64,000 nucleotides of DNA. Source: Maylandia zebra (taxonomy: Eukaryota > Chordata > Actinopteri > Cichliformes > Cichlidae). Shown in pieces: positions 36,682 to 48,940 of the stretch. Under the pieces are notes generated by a model that was not told the DNA's origin, searched no databases, and was given only the letters and a program-made list of their open reading frames with translations. The translations under genes and the position numbers were made by a program. Numbering within the stretch: position 1 is the first letter of the stretch; every line of letters starts with the position of its first letter. Location: contig NC_135169.1 in assembly GCF_041146795.1 (NCBI RefSeq), positions 16,964,352-17,028,351 on the forward strand. Direction: 5' to 3'.

Positions 36682-38110
36682 AGTCTGGCTATACTCAGTA
36701 TGTTTTTACTTCAAGTTCTGAAACAATTTTGTAATTTTCTTATTAGTATTGTGCTGTGTGGAAGGAGCTCCCTTTTTATTCAATCCTAATCTGAGGCTAA
36801 CACGGTTCTTGCTCTTATAAATGAACAAGAGGGTTGTTGTCTAGTACTTTTGGGTCATGAATTCACAAAAAAACAAATGTAAAAAAATATATAAACAATA
36901 ACGGTTTAGCATATCTTATTTTATTTTCTTGAAATATTATTTTAGCTGATAGTTTTTACTATGAGACTTTTGGATATCTATTATTTTACACTTCACAATT
37001 CAGTGTTGTAGATCTTACATGAACAAATGTTAAGAACCTAAAGTAAAACTAAAAGAAAAGTCTTGCATTTAGATGCTACTACTATGGTGTCCCATATTTG
37101 AGCATAGGCTAATAAAAAGTAAAAACATATATTGTTGATTTTAATGCCTCTTACAATATTATAAATTTTACTTGAATTATATGACTGCTCGAGGGGAGTA
37201 GGTCTTAAAACAGCAGGTAGAGTAAGATTTTAAAAAATGTCTAACAAATCAATTTTCTCAGTTATAATTAGAGTATCATCTGAAAATGATAAAACATTTA
37301 AAATCTGTATTTATGTTTTTGTTTTTATGGTTAATAAAAAAATAGCATTTTTGTCATTTTGCGTTTATCTTAAAAAAAGCATTTGAAATATTTTTGTTTG
37401 CCTTTTTGTGAAACTCAACTATAAACCATCAGAAATTGCCACTAACATTTGACATTTGTGACATTTTAGTTAGTCAAATTTGGGCGTCTGCAGGAGTGCT
37501 GGCCTTCTTTCCACATTTTTTACTTGCTAGCTCTAAAATCCAAATCCTGGTAAATTACAATGATAAAAAAAAATCACAGGGAACATTTCAGGCTCCTTTC
37601 TTCAATAGTTTTTGCCTCATTTTTCAAAAAAGTGATGATTTTTCCCAAACAAGTGTCTAAACAAATATATAAGTTAAAATTTACAGCAATCATTCTCTGT
37701 GTCCTCATTATAGACCATATAATTGTATGCAAATCAAAGACAAACAAGAAGAAGGCCCAAATAAATTTGATAGGATGAACCAATAGTAACTTACAGGTTA
37801 AAAATTACACCAGCTGATTACTTATTGATAACTTATTGGGACACACATTGCACATATTGCATTGCAAGTCTTGCGTTTAAATGTTTGACATCATCTCATT
37901 GATCATATAATAACTTGCAGAAATGTCCAATAAATAAATAAAAAAGACATTAACTTTGCATTATGCCGAAAGAAGAATGGTGGAAGTAGAATAATTTCAA
38001 AATCTTAAAACTAGCCAGTGAATGAAAAACAGCAACATAGTTTGCAACCTGTCATGCCTTACTTATGTGAAAGAAAATTTATGAGGACTACAGAATAATA
38101 CACTACTCAC
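36682..38110. other. Upstream region of receptor gene D
   Basis: AT-rich, no coding exon supported. It would be an intron if the first exon at 38111-38141 is used, otherwise the promoter region of gene D. Confidence 0.4.
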
Positions 38111-38141
38111 AGATTGTGCTCCAGAAAGCTGTGACCATCAT
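38111..38141 (-). other. Possible alternative first coding exon for gene D
   Basis: On the minus strand an ATG opens a 31-base exon encoding MMVTAFWSTI and ends at a consensus donor (ATCT|GTGAGT). Its phase (one base over) fits exon 36518-36486, giving an alternative leader continuing [10 protein letters not shown]. Alternatively it is a relic of a further paralogue. It is 1.4 kb upstream of the other start. Confidence 0.4.
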
Positions 38142-39060
38142 GCTGTCTTGATGTTGTCTTGGCTGTGACAATGAGACAACAATAAAGCTCGAAGTATTTG
38201 AGGTCTTGCACTTCCTTTGCTGTTTTTTTGGTTGTTTGTGTGTTTACGCTAATATTCATGAACTAAGATACAACTTTCATTTTTAAACCGTATGACCATT
38301 TATTTCTGTGTCTATTAGGGTGTTTCTTCTGTTTGTTGTCTTCATGTGTGGTTTGCTTTTGATATGCTGCAGCTACTAAATAAAACTTTGAAGACATGCT
38401 GTAAAAACTCAATACATGTCTCTAAATGTCTACATGTACCTTCAGACTTGGTTATTAATATTCTACAACCAGTTAACTGTCAACACAGCAGAACTTTAAT
38501 AAAAAGCTTTTGATCAGTAGCACACTCAGGCCTCCATCAAGTGATAAATAGGTTGTAAAAGGTAATTTTGCAGGAATTCTTTCTTTTACTCATTTAATGT
38601 ATTTCAGTGCAAATGTATTAAATTTAAGTAGTAATTTTAGATGATGTAATATGCATTTTTATTATATAACCATGATGCATTTCATGTGTGACTCTTTTCT
38701 TATACTTTTTATGTAATATTAAGAGAAACTTATAAAGTAAAACAGCTCCAGGTTTTAATTTATAAAGATTTCAATATAAGCCACCACTGTGGTAGTGGCA
38801 GGAATAGTTATAAGTGAGGGGCTCCTCTACTCTGATGGATGTGACTTTCAACAAGTAAAAGTCATAAACTATGTATTATTTCTTACTTTATTTCTTGTCT
38901 GACTTCTCTGTTACATTTCTCTGCAGCTTTGAGTGATGTCTGTAATCACTGCTCTTTTTTTCTTGTATTTTGCATCTAATCTTTTGCATTTTTTTTCCAC
39001 TTTCTTCATCATTCTTACATGATTTTTTCATAGTGTTTCTCTCATTTTTCTGCTGCTCTA
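38142..39060. other. Spacer, no gene seen
   Basis: AT-rich. A promoter for the 38111-38141 exon would fall in the first few hundred bases, but no TATA box stands out. Confidence 0.4.
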
Positions 39061-39064
39061 ACTT

Positions 39065-40030
39065 TTAGAATAGAATAGAATTCAATTTTATTGTCATTGC
39101 ACATGTCACAGGTACAGAGCAACGAAATGCAGTTTGCATCCATCCAGAAGTGCTTAAGCCATGATATAGATATATTACAATATATATTAGCAATAATATA
39201 GATATGTAAGTATATTACAGAAATGGGTCTATTGTGGTATGTAATATGTACACGGTATGTTATGAATATGCTATAACTATAAGTATGTACAGGCTGTAGT
39301 GAGTACAAGCTATGTACAGGATATAAATATGAAAAAAACTATACAGAATACGAAATAAAGAATAAATAACTATACAGAAATATGAGATATACAGCTATAC
39401 AGAAATGGGAACTATGCAAGTTAAGGGTTAAAAATTATCGTATTGTACAGAATGATTATTTACACAGAACTATACAGTAGTGCAGTTAAGAGGCTATATA
39501 AAGTGCTAGTGGTTGTGAGTGGTGGTTCAGTCCATGTTATTATTGTGTGTTTGAGGGTACAGTTGTCCATTGTGGGTGTGTGTATGTCCAGTCCATGTGT
39601 TAACGTGGGTCAGATGTCAGGAGGCAGAGTTCAGGAGTCTGACAGCTGTGGGGAAGAAGCTGTTCCGGTACCTGGTGGTCTTAGTCTGGAGGCTCCTGTG
39701 GCGCCTCCCAGAGGGCAGGAGGGTGAAGGGTCCATGTGATGGGTGACTGGGGTCTCTGATGATTTTCCCAGCCCTTTTCAGACAGCGCTTCCTGTAGATG
39801 TCCTTTATGGCAGGAAGTGGTGCTCTGGCAATGCGCTGGGCAGTTTTCACGATCCTCTGCAACGCCTTCCGGTCCGAGGCAGAGCAGTGCCAGTTGGAAC
39901 AAACATGGTCTAAAGTCTTGTCTCCTCTGGTGTGGCAGGAGACATGTTGGTAGAATCTGGGGAGGACTGTCTTTAAGTTGGTGTGGTTGAAGTCACCAGC
40001 AACAATAATCTTGATCTCTTGATTTGTTGG
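39065..40030 (-). pseudogene. Internally deleted LINE: endonuclease fused to RT C-terminus
   Basis: The minus-strand frame 40048-39617 starts with VAGDFNHTNLK and TLDHVCSN, motifs of the apurinic-type endonuclease of L2-like LINEs. It then jumps directly to the C-terminal part (ALQRIVKTAQRI, RYRNSFFPTAVRLLN). The 3' untranslated part runs to 39065, with a CATTTCGTTGC block and a TAGAATAGAAT tail. Most of the reverse transcriptase is missing although the frame stays open across the junction. Confidence 0.7.
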
Positions 40031-40048
40031 TAAAACACACATTGTCAA

Positions 40049-40768
40049 TCAGCAGCAATGGCAAAAACTGTTTCAGTAGTACATCTATAATATGAAGTTT
40101 AATATCATAGATGCATCTACTAATCATATTGAACAAGTTCGAATCTTGGTGAGTCAGAGATGAGGTTTTCTGAAAATTTTGTGAATGCAATGAATTGAGA
40201 AATATGTCCCAAAGGATTTTCTAAATGATACCATAGCTGCATCTACTAAGTCTTGGACAAATAAATCCTGGTGACCTTGACCTTGAGGTTAGAGGTGAAG
40301 TTTTCTGAAAATCTTTCTGAAAATGAGTTAACTTGGGATTTGCAAATTCATACTATAAGTGCACGTTATCAAACAAATCAGGGACTGCAAAAATTCAAAT
40401 TTTGTCAAACAAGAAATTCTGATGCTTACCAAATTTGTGAAGTTATTTCACATTTACTTACATAACCATAAACAAGAATTATCGTGTGGCTACATGACAT
40501 TTAGTTATTTCATCCATATTTTGAAAATTTGATGTGTTTCCATTACAACATAATATTTTCACTATATCACTATAACACAACCATGCTCAGACAATCAAGA
40601 AAAAATTTTATAAAGAATTTTTTGGAAATTTACACACATTTAACTCAAGTCACCTTATTCCAAAAACACACACTAAAACAAAAACATTAGAAGAATATCT
40701 AATAAATGTGGCCCAATCCTAGCAAGTGAATGGGTTGGACAATCTCCTTGATTTAGCTGACATTCCTT
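40049..40768. other. Spacer left of the Harbinger element
   Basis: AT-rich, with two similar imperfect repeats near 40080-40200 and 40200-40320 (CATCTACTA...CTTGG...GAGG). No gene seen. Confidence 0.4.
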
Positions 40769-40968
40769 TTAGGCTACGTTCACACTGCAGGTCTTAATGC
40801 CCAATTCCGATTTTTTGATCAAATCCGATTTTTATGTGGGCTTGTTCACACTACAAATAAAATGCGACTTCAAACGTGCTGTAGTGTGAACGGTTCACGG
40901 CCCTCAAAGCGACCCGCATGCGCAAAAGAAGACATCACGCACAACACGCTCTGTTTACGGAAGTAAAA

Positions 40969-42989
40969 ATGGCGGCTACAGAGCGAGTAGGTGTTGTTGC
41001 AGCAGTTTATCAATTTATGCACAGTCATAACCGACAAAATTTTAACAAATTAATCAGAGAAAGGAGGACACTGAGAAAAAAGAGAGTCCGTGCTTTAACA
41101 ATGGCCTTGTTTGGAGCAGTGGCTGCTACCTCCGTGCAGAGGTATATATGGACACGGAGTCGGAACCAGGAGTGGTGGGATTGGGATGTGAGAGGCTTCA
41201 CTGACACGGAGTTCATCCACAATTTCAGGATGTCAAGACAAACACTTGAATACCTCTGTCAGCGCCTTTCAGCTAGAATGCTTAGACAGGATACTCATCT
41301 CCGCCAATCCATACCTGTGAGCAAGCGCGTTGGAATCGGGCTGTATTGGCTGGCAACAGGCGCATGTTATCGGACCATGTCAAACCTGTTCGGAGTTGCC
41401 AAATCTACAGTTTGTTCCATCGTCCATGAATTCTGCTTTGCGGTCCGCTATGTCCTCATGCCTGAGTACATTAAATGGCCTCGAGGAGATGACCTGATAC
41501 AAGTTATTGAAGGCTTCAGACAGCGATGGGGGTTCCCACAGTGTGCCGGAGCAATAGATGGGAGTCACATTCCCATCACTGCTCCTGAGGACAATCACTG
41601 TGATTATTTTAACCGCAAAGGCTGGCACTCTGTCCTCCTTCAGGGCGTCGTCGACCATCAATTCTGGTAAGCATACTATGATCTACTAATTATGAAAAAA
41701 TTGAAAGGGAAAAAAAACATGCATTTGAATGGCTCAAACATATATACAGAGCTGGACAAAAAGTAGTCGCCTAAAGAATTATGCAAGTAACTGTTTGATC
41801 AGAAGTGTGATGAACATTTTGTGTTTTCCTTCAGTCTCTCTGTTTTCTCCTAATTACCCACATCTTTCCTGCTTCCAGTAATTCCCTATGCATTTTAACT
41901 CACTTTACTTGTATTGTTTTTTATGTAACATATTTTTAAATGATTACTATTAAATAAATGAGTGATCCTTTATAAATTGTCATAAGTAATCAACTGTGGC
42001 TCAATATAGTAGTGAACTGTTACTTTTACAAGTAAAACTACTCTTAAAAGGTAAAACTTATACTACCCACCTCACAGATTTCATATATTTTATTAAAATA
42101 TATTGCATTTTCTGTCACCCATACCCAGACCAAAAAGTATTGTTTGACTGATGGCCCGTAATATAAAGACTTGTTTTGGACTTTACGTTTCGCAATTTTG
42201 CCTTAAGTTATGAATTTATTTTGCTGTTTACATATCTCCTGATAATTATCCTTATTGCTGTTTTAGAGAAGATCAGTGCTTCAAAGGATAGTTGCAGACA
42301 TCTGTCAGAATCTGCAGATTTACAGTAGAAATAAAATGTTCACGTTTCCCAAACGTTGTCTTCCCAACAGTTTCACTAACATCTACACTGGATGGCCAGG
42401 AAGCGTCCACGATGCCAGGGTTCTCAAGAATTCTGAGATATACACAATGGCAGAGAGAGGGGAGCTATTTCCACCAGTCAGTATCTTTGAACACAGTGAA
42501 TTGTAATTAAAATTGTTTTACCATTCTACCTTGTTGATATATGTCACCTTGTATTCACATAATCTTTAGGTTACAGAAGAAATCATGGGTGTTGAAGTTC
42601 CAGTCATGCTGCTCGGTGACCCTGCATATCCCCTGCGAAGCTGGCTGCTGAAGGGATATGCAGATACAGGAACCCTAACTGAAGAACAACAATACTTCAA
42701 CCAGAGACACAGCAGAGCCAGGATGACAGTGGAGTGTGCATTTGGCCGACTTAAGGGTCGGTGGAGGTGCCTTGGGAAACGTCTTGATGTGGACATCCAC
42801 ACTGTTCCCACAATAATAGCTGCATGCTGCACACTCCACAATGTGTGTGAAAAACATGGTGAAGCTTACAATGAAACTGATAAAACTGATCTGCGTGATT
42901 CTAGAGGTACCGAAGGAGGCATCTTACCAGATGTTCAGCCAATAAGAATCAGAGAGGTGCTGACCCAATTTTTTCATAGTCAACGTTAA
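40969..42989 (+). CDS. HARBI1-type DDE transposase
   Basis: Three exons, 40969-41666, 42371-42476 and 42570-42989, join in phase to 407 residues. The ATG at 40969 has a good context (AAAATGG); an in-frame ATG at 40918 would add 17 residues. The N-terminal half has a helix-turn-helix region ([20 protein letters not shown]). The catalytic triad is visible as [11 protein letters not shown] (first D), [11 protein letters not shown] (second D) and [15 protein letters not shown] (E), the Harbinger signature. Introns have GT-AG ends. It would cut and reinsert the element in the nucleus together with the Myb-like partner encoded at 43440-45144. Nothing looks broken. Domesticated HARBI1 genes lack flanking inverted repeats, so the transposon reading is preferred. 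Confidence 0.9.
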
Positions 42990-43439
42990 GGCACAAAAGC
43001 CATGGGTTCATCTCATTGTCAATAAATTTGAGCTTGATGTTTAAGTGATGCATTCACAAAATTTAAAGTAAAGCATTCAAAGTTTTTTTTTTTATGGAAA
43101 ATATTTATTTTGACGTGTGTAACATGTACACTTCTTCCTCTGAGTACTGAAATTGCAATGTTGTTTGTCTCAAAACATATAAGTTTGCATATGAAAAGCA
43201 CAAATTAAATCTGAAAGAACCACTGTCCTCAGCAGTACTGAAAATCTCTAACAACAAACAAAGCATTTTTGGATGCAACGATAAATAACCAACACTTTGC
43301 ATTGAAAGTAAAGCCCCTCCAAAACAATATTAACATAACATTAACTGAAATATTTTTGGAGTATCCATTTAAAATACATTAAGTGAACCATGTGCAAAAC
43401 TTGCTTTTCATAACATTTAAACTAATGCCTTAAAGTAGT

Positions 43440-45144
43440 TTAATCCTGTTCATCTGGAGGAGGGTAGGATGACATAAAGGCCTGGTTAAAGGATGCATGC
43501 TGAGCCTGGTCTCGAGGGTTTGGTCGTTCTGGTCTAAAGGGCTGACCCGGATTGTGAGATGGTGAAAGGGCATTACCAAAAGGAAGAGGTTGAGCTAAAT
43601 CTTGTTGGAAAGACAGAGACTGATTGGACATCTCAAATAGTGGAGACTGAGATGAAGCCATGGGGTATGGAGGGGAATGGATGACTGAAGACTGTGTTGG
43701 GCAGTAAAGATGTGGAGCCTGTACTGCCTGCTGGTAGAAAGGTGGTTGTTGGCGTGTGATGAGCTGGGTCAACATGGACAGCACTTTAAGATCATGCTCA
43801 TGCTGAGCTGCTTGCATCTTCAACAGAAGCTCCGACTCATCATTCTTCAAGGCGCTTGTAATCTTGTCCGCAAATATTTCCAAAGTTGACTCCATCTTTG
43901 ACTTTCTCTTCCTGCTCTTGGCAGATGTATCTGTAAAGGGAATAGTTGTTTGTGTTATTTCAACAAAAGGATAATTTTTATGTTTGAAGGACAGAGGGAA
44001 TTTCCATATGCAGTTCTGGTACACACCTTGGAGAAATTAGAACATCACCATATCAGTACAGGTCAGAAATTAAGACTGGGGTATTTGATCATTTGAGTCA
44101 ACTCGTGGTTTTTATTTAAAAAACATTGTACAATCTACAGCATGTCTTACATTACAATCTCACCCTTCCCTCTCATTGACAAAATGAGTAGTATTAATTA
44201 AAAGATATGTGTGCTTTATCCATGCTTAGACATCTAGAGTAAAATTTAACTCATTATTTTGCCTTGTGAGGTCTCGACATGACACCTTACTTAGAAAAAA
44301 CGTTTTTATTCAATGTGATGATGAAAAGTTTGCAACAACAATGTTCTATTTGATATATGGGTTACTTACTTCTGGTTTGTGCATTCTTCTTTATGGAATT
44401 ATCTGCACTCACTGCAGATGAAGAACTTTCCTCTGATGCAGAATCAAATGTCAGTGACACAGGAGTATCCTCACCCAGTGTACAGGCGCCTTTCGAAAAT
44501 ACAACCATACAACCTATTAAAAAGTTATATACATGGTTACAGCTGATGTAGTTCAGCCTTCATTTAGAATTACGCTATTGCTGTCATATAGAATGTTTTC
44601 AATTTTTGTTCAGTAATTTATTCAGTTCTGTTATGTTTAGACATGTGTTATACAGTACGTTTAATGTAACGTTACTTGTACTTAGTTTTATTCTCCACAC
44701 ATGACTACAACAAGTTAGCCTACCTTTTTCACTGTTGAGGCTGGGAGCTGGACTGGCGCTAGCCCCTGGACTTTCAGGCTCCTCTTCAGCTGTTTCAATG
44801 GAGCTATCGATCAGCTCTATTGGCTGACAGCTGGGTTTGTCCCCCAAAATACGGTCAAGCTCATCATAAAACGGGCAGGTGACTCGACCACGTCCGCTTC
44901 GTTTGTTTATATCTTTAGCTTCTTTAAACTTGGCTCTGAGGCTCTTGACTTTCCTCTGACACTGTAGCCACGTTCGCCTGTGCCCTCGTCCAATCATTTC
45001 TTTGGCAATGCACTCGAACACAGCCCGGTTGCGATACGACCCTTCAAGTTTAGCTTGGATAGAATTGTCTCCCCATATGCTAATCAATTCCGCAACCTCA
45101 GTTTCGGTCCACTGACCCGCTCCGTCTCCAGTTTCCGCCGCCAT
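43440..45144 (-). CDS. Harbinger Myb/SANT-like DNA-binding protein
   Basis: Minus-strand exons 45144-44724, 44489-44370 and 43930-43440 join in phase to 343 residues. The start is the ATG at 45144, in good context. Residues about 10-100 are a trihelix/Myb-like domain (WTETEVAELISIWGD, then RTWLQCQRKVKSLRAKFKEAKD). An acidic Ser/Glu-rich linker follows, then a basic patch (SRKRKSK) and a Pro/Gln-rich tail ending YPPPDEQD. In PIF/Harbinger elements this second protein binds the subterminal repeats and helps bring the transposase into the nucleus. It points toward the transposase gene from the other end of the element. All splice sites are canonical and no disabling change is seen. Confidence 0.88.
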
Positions 45145-45429
45145 GCTTTTTTGGTTTGTCTTCTCCGGCGCTGATAATTGGCGTCTGTCTCGTGTCAGTG
45201 ACGTAAAAGACGGATTTAATGCGACCTGACCGTTCACACAGCAGTCGCTTTCTAAAACATCGGATATGTATCGGATTCAGTACCACATACGAAAGTGACC
45301 CAGATCGGATTTGAAAATATCCGATTTGTGCCGTTCACACTGTCAGACCATGATCGGATATGGGTCGCATAGGGTCAAAAAAATCGGATTTGATGCGCTT
45401 TCGCCTGCAGTGTGAACGTAGCCTTAGTG

Positions 45430-45713
45430 ATCTGTAAGGAGGGACAAGATGATTTCTCCCAGCTGTGTTTCCCTCTTGTCTCCCATTCCCTGATTACTCC
45501 AGTGTGTATTTTCTTGTGTTTTCCTTGCCCTCTGTTGCGTAGCTTTCTATTGTCGTAGTGTTTGGATTTGAGTTTGTAGTTCTATGATTTTGTTTTGTGT
45601 TCGGATTTTTTCTTTTTATCCAGCAATAAAAGCTGTGCTTTAAGGTTAACCTCCCGTCTCTGAGAGTCCTGCTTTAGAGTCCAATCCTGCCTGCCACATA
45701 GTGCATCATGACA
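45430..45713 (+). repeat. Retroelement 3' end fragment
   Basis: Contains AATAAAAGCTGTGC and ends ATCATGACA, the look of the 3' end of a dispersed fish retroelement whose 5' end may be at 16803. No coding sequence. It abuts the Harbinger target site. Confidence 0.35.
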
Positions 45714-46700
45714 GTAACATTGTTTTGTTTCAATCTCTACACTAAAACCCCATTCCATTTTTTAAAATATGCATTTGGCTACAAAATCAAAATTTTGGCA
45801 ATTAAAGTGAGCAGGAAAATTGCTCTGTAGTTTTTGCAGCATTAACCTAGCCTGGCACATCTTTTAACTAGCTGCATAAAGCTGATACCAAGGAAAACAA
45901 ACATAATCTGGACAAGTAAAACCAACAATTTATGTCAGTTTCAGGTGACATTTGACCATGTTGAAATTTGGAGTTAGTAAATAGTCTGTCTGGAACAAAA
46001 GAGAAATTGTATTTGACAATTTCTCGTATCAGTCAGCTATAATTACATTTTTAAACTTGCCTAGTTTTGTATTTAAAAATATATATATAAATAATTTAAT
46101 TAAAAAAAAAAAAAAACTTGTGAAGGAAACAGCAATGCTACCTATGCCAGAAGCCCCAAAGACAGGCTACCAAAAATCCAGTGGGTTCTTCACACTTGTG
46201 TCAAGCCAGCCTCAACTTTGTTTTGTGTTCCCTGTGTATTCCATGTACTACGGGAAGAGATGTTGAAAACTGATTTCAAAATAAAGCCTGTGAGGTAGCA
46301 TAACATAAGCAGCATGGAAAGTGATAGGAAAAAAGCATCTGCAGACTGTTCAAGTTTCTTTTAATTGTCCTTTGTTTTCTGCCGTCGCCTTTCAACAATT
46401 ATTTCACAAAACATCAGAACCTGGCAGTTTCATATCTCACCTGCTTTATATAGAATTCCACTCACATCTGAACCTCATTAACCTCTTCCATTGAGAAAAC
46501 AGGGTAGACTAAATAACACAGTATAGACAAAGAAAAAGTAAACTCAATCTTCCACTTAACAAACTCATTCACCCAGCTGAATGGTTTGAAAAGTCAATCT
46601 CTTCACAAAATCTGACTCATGAGGTTATTTTAAAGAAAATAAACAATTTTACACAAAAGAAACTTCCTTCATTTGGTTACACCCAATTGACATGATCAAT
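45714..46700. other. Spacer, no gene seen
   Basis: AT-rich with a poly-A run near 46103-46116. The open frame at 46057-46266 has no recognisable domain and begins in AT-rich repeat, so it is not called. Confidence 0.4.
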
Positions 46701-46710
46701 GACATCATAT

Positions 46711-46791
46711 CCTATAAAAACAGGAAGTACTGGGGCAGCCCTTCACAAATACCGGTTTCACAAATAGGACCTGCACAAAGGAACACACAAT
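46711..46791 (+). promoter_or_regulatory. TATA promoter and first exon ending in ATG|GTAAGT
   Basis: TATAAAA at about 46712 is followed some 78 bases later by ACAATG directly joined to a consensus donor GTAAGTAT. A first exon that ends with the start codon itself is a known gene layout, but no second exon could be found before 47400. It may be the 5' end of a lost or transposon-derived gene. Confidence 0.35.
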
Positions 46792-46810
46792 GGTAAGTAT
46801 AACCAAACTG

Positions 46811-47402
46811 CATAAACAAATGAAAGATTCAAATCAACTAATGATGAAGTGACCTTTAGCTTTAAGAACACTTGCACAGATGTAATGAATGTAACCAATA
46901 CTACCACAAACTACCACAGACCCAGGATAGTATGCAAGGTTACATGTGCTGTGTTTACATTAAAGCACTATGACTGACTATAAGATAACAGAACACAAAA
47001 GAACAATATATGCAAGTAACAAATGGTAAATTAATTCAGTCCTAGCCACTTTGTCACAAAGCCCAACCTTGGTGAATTTAGCTTCAACATTTACCCTGAT
47101 TTCAAAATAAAAGCCCACTTTGAGTGAATTAATAGACATATGTTAAGTACATAATAACAAATATAACTTAGTCCTGTTAAAAAACTAATATTAGATCCGC
47201 ATGACGTACCCTTCCACCCTAGTAGCACCCTGTCAACATCAAGGCCATCTTCTTTTACATTTCAAAGGAAAAGCCTTGTGAATTTTCATTTTCTAGACTT
47301 TCAATGTATTCAGAATGCTCTTGAAAGGAAATCTCATGTTTCCGCATACTAGTTGTACATTATACAACCACACAGTGATACCATGTCAATTTCAAGTCAG
47401 TC
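46811..47402. other. Spacer with a block repeated near 62.63 kb
   Basis: No gene seen. The block around 47365-47405 (CCATGTCAATTTCAAGTCAG) recurs at about 62630-62655, suggesting both belong to one dispersed element. Confidence 0.4.
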
Positions 47403-47797
47403 GGATTCATCTATTCATCCATCCATCCATCCATTCGCTTCCGCTTATCCTTTTCAGGGTCGCGGGGGGTGCTGGAGCCTATCCCAGCTGTCGTAGGGCG
47501 AGAGGCGGGGTACACCCTGGACAGGTCACCAGTCTGTCGCAGGGCTAACACACAGGGACAGACAACCAGTCACACTCACATTCACACCTAGTGACAATTT
47601 GGATTTTCCAATTAACCTATCCCCACAAACTGCACGTCTTTGGACGGTGGGAGGAAGCCGGAGTACCCGGAGGGAACCCACGCAAACACGGGGAGAACAT
47701 GCAAAGTCCACACAGAAAGACCCCGGCCTGATGTTGGAATTGAACTCAGGACCTTCTTGCTGTGCAGCAACAGTGCTAACTACCGTGCCGCCAGTCA
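47403..47797 (-). repeat. tRNA-derived SINE with (GGAT)n-type tail
   Basis: On the minus strand the head reads GGCGGCACGGTAGTTAGCAC with a B-box-like GTCCTGAGTTCAATTCC, followed by the CATGTTCTCCCCGTGTTTGC block common in fish. It ends in GGATGGATGG at 47410. A retroposon, not a tRNA gene. Confidence 0.75.
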
Positions 47798-48746
47798 GTC
47801 GGAGTTTGCTTTTTAAAATAAAAGCCCTTTCCAATTGCCCATATATCGTTGTGACTTTAGAATGCTCTATAAAGGAAACTTGCCATCTCCACAGGATAAT
47901 TACAGTCTATATTGACTGTAGAAAACCTCACACTTGTCAAGGGGTTTAAAACTGACTCAAGCGCAGACCAGAAATCCTTTGCAAAGAAGACAGTGCATTT
48001 ATTTACAGTGGAAAACACCAGGTGATAATATATACAGAATGTGGCAGGGGAAAAGGGTCCGAGGGTCCAGGGAAAAGGGAATTAGTCCAACAGAAACTTC
48101 CTCAGCAGTTCGTTCACACACACTCATTTGGTTTACGCTGCATTGCAGTGATTCGATTTGTTACATAGAATTTTACCGCTGTCCAGCTTCTTTTTTTAAG
48201 TGCTTTCGGTGAAGCCTCAATACAGGCAACGCACTCTGACTTTCCTGGTATTTTACCAGACTCAATGAAGGACATTGGTGTCTTTTCCACAGCATTGACC
48301 TCAGCTGATGTCCAAGTCATCTTCTTTGATGTTCCTAAAATAGAAAAGAAAGTAACTTAATACAGTTCTAATAATTAATTTAAGATAAATTAACACAAAC
48401 TAAAAGGGTAGAAACTGCAGTTTTAGGGTAATTGTTGGGTTTGCAAATGTAAACTTCTGCAAACTAAACCACTCAACTATGACCTTTGATAGCAACTTTA
48501 TGGATGAGAAAAAGAAAACTTAATGCAAGTCAGCCAGTTCAGATACAACAGAAGCAGGAGAGGAGTCAAAGAAATCCTGCAGGTTAGGTTTACAGGGTCT
48601 GTACCCCAGTATCTGACTCCATCCTCACTCTGAAATGGAAAACCCGGATTATACCTCATCACCAAGTTAAACTCAGAATTTTATCCAAACATGTTTTCTG
48701 GCACAGAGCCCTGATTCCTGGAATCCTCTTGTCCAGAATTAAGAAA

Positions 48747-48940
48747 GTGTACTTTATTGATCCCCGTGGGGAAATTCCTCTCTGCATTTAACTCATTCAC
48801 TCAGTGAAGCAGTGGGCGAGCCATTGGGCGCCCAGGGAGCAGTGTGTAGGGATACCTCAGGGTAGCTGTTCAGGGGAATCGAACCCCCGACCTTCCGATC
48901 ATGGGGCCACCACTCTACCTACTGAGCTATCCCTGCCCAC
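48747..48940 (-). repeat. tRNA-derived SINE, copy 2
   Basis: On the minus strand: GGCAGGGATAGCTCAGTAGG (A-box head), GGGTTCGATTCCCC (B box), ending AATAAAGTACAC. It is a better preserved copy of the element at 66-255 and lies within the decayed recombinase-like gene. Confidence 0.85.

Larger units (their letters stand above)
40772..45423. mobile_element. Complete PIF/Harbinger transposon, 4652 bp
   Basis: Terminal inverted repeats begin GGCTACGTTCACACTGCAGG at the left and are matched in reverse at the right. Both sides are flanked by TTA (40769-40771, 45424-45426), the target expected for this superfamily. Subterminal AAATCCGATTTTT motifs recur at both ends and probably bind the Myb-like protein. 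The element carries two divergent-to-convergent genes: a DDE transposase on the plus strand and a Myb/SANT-like protein on the minus strand. Both reading frames can be joined without a stop, so this looks like a young or possibly active copy. Confidence 0.92.

Noticed and set aside
44357..44551. 64-residue plus-strand open frame inside the Harbinger element
   Set aside because: It is antisense to the middle exon of the Myb-like gene, which has canonical splice sites and the right phase.
47731..47797. tRNA-like sequence
   Set aside because: A and B boxes belong to a SINE head; the cloverleaf is not intact and the SINE body follows. The same applies at 881-1209 and 48747-48940.
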